From: Christensenella sp. UBA5394
Lineage (GTDB): Bacteria; Bacillota; Clostridia; Christensenellales; CAG-138
Reading direction: 5' to 3'
Length of the DNA stretch: 5,881 nt
NCBI GenBank assembly: GCA_002409725.1
Contig: DHOI01000116.1
Span: forward strand, 1-5,881
Below the pieces are notes generated by a model, which saw nothing but the letters and a program-made list of their open reading frames with translations, searched no databases and had not been told where the DNA came from. Below, piece by piece: positions 5,628 through 5,881 of the stretch (its first letter is position 1; each line of letters starts with the position of its first letter). Made by a program: the position numbers and the translations under genes.

Positions 5628-5881
5628 ATGAGCAAACTGAGAGTTGTACACTACATCAACCAGTTCTTCGCCCAGATTGGCGGCGAGGAAATGGCGGATT
5701 ACAAGCCTGAATACCGCGAAGGCATCGTAGGCCCCGGCGCGGCGCTGCAGGCCGCTCTGGGTGATGCAGCCGAGATCGTCGGCACCATCATCTGCGGCGA
5801 TTCTTACTTCAACGAAAACATCGAGAAGGCCACCGCTGAGGTGCTGGATATGGTCAAGGCTGCCAAGCCCGACCTGTTCAT
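5628..5881 (+). CDS. grdB: Glycine/sarcosine/betaine reductase component B gamma subunit (GrdB type), 3' partial
   Basis: 84 complete codons are visible and the gene runs off the window. The N-terminus MSKLRVVHYINQFFAQIGGEE, followed by IVGPGAAL, TIICGDSYF and KAAKPDLF, is characteristic of the GrdB/GrdF/GrdH family. This is the selenocysteine-containing gamma subunit of component B. With the pyruvoyl subunit it passes the substrate's carboxymethyl group to the selenol of GrdA. In the family the in-frame UGA for Sec lies far downstream (around residue 350 of about 436), so neither it nor its SECIS hairpin is in this window. The gene starts 21 bases after grdE with a strong ribosome binding site. 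Whether it is glycine-specific GrdB rather than GrdF or GrdH cannot be decided from the fragment; the riboswitch favours glycine. Confidence 0.88.
   Translation, partial: MSKLRVVHYINQFFAQIGGEEMADYKPEYREGIVGPGAALQAALGDAAEIVGTIICGDSYFNENIEKATAEVLDMVKAAKPDLF

Noticed and set aside
5628..5881. In-frame UGA (selenocysteine) codon or SECIS hairpin in the visible grdB part
   Set aside because: The 84 visible codons contain no in-frame TGA. In this family the Sec codon lies much further downstream, outside the window.

Overview
The window looks like a chromosomal segment of an anaerobic, amino-acid-fermenting Clostridia-type Bacillota bacterium with GC-rich coding sequence. The evidence is the combination of the bacterial selenocysteine (Sec) insertion genes with the start of a glycine-reductase (grd) operon, strong AGGAGG-type ribosome binding sites, and a tandem glycine riboswitch. 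The species cannot be named from the sequence. All genes point rightward, and no mobile element, CRISPR array or broken gene was seen.

Bases 1-3441 hold the Sec-decoding block. selA (seryl-tRNA(Sec) to selenocysteinyl-tRNA(Sec) synthase, cut at its 5' end) overlaps selB (Sec-specific elongation factor) by four bases. 68 bases after selB lies selC, the 97-nt tRNA-Sec with anticodon TCA. It has its own -35/-10 promoter in the selB-selC gap and is followed by a rho-independent terminator.

Bases 3442-3892 carry no protein gene. They hold a complex inverted-repeat element (about 3482-3562), a promoter (3582-3610), a two-aptamer glycine riboswitch (about 3635-3836), and a terminator-like expression platform (3835-3871) that ends just before the next ribosome binding site.

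Bases 3893-5881 hold the start of the riboswitch-controlled operon. It contains grdX (small conserved protein of unknown function), grdE (component B proprotein with the Asn-Cys cleavage site that yields a pyruvoyl group), and the first 84 codons of a grdB-type gene (component B selenoprotein subunit, cut at the 3' end).

The parts fit together functionally. Glycine in the cell would switch on a Stickland-type reductase whose GrdB and GrdA subunits contain selenocysteine, and the neighbouring selA-selB-selC genes supply the machinery to make and insert it. Each part is a known family. The less usual points are the placement of a glycine riboswitch in front of grdX-grdE, the absence of trxB, trxA and grdA from the positions where better-known clostridial grd clusters carry them, and the direct neighbourhood of selABC and grd.
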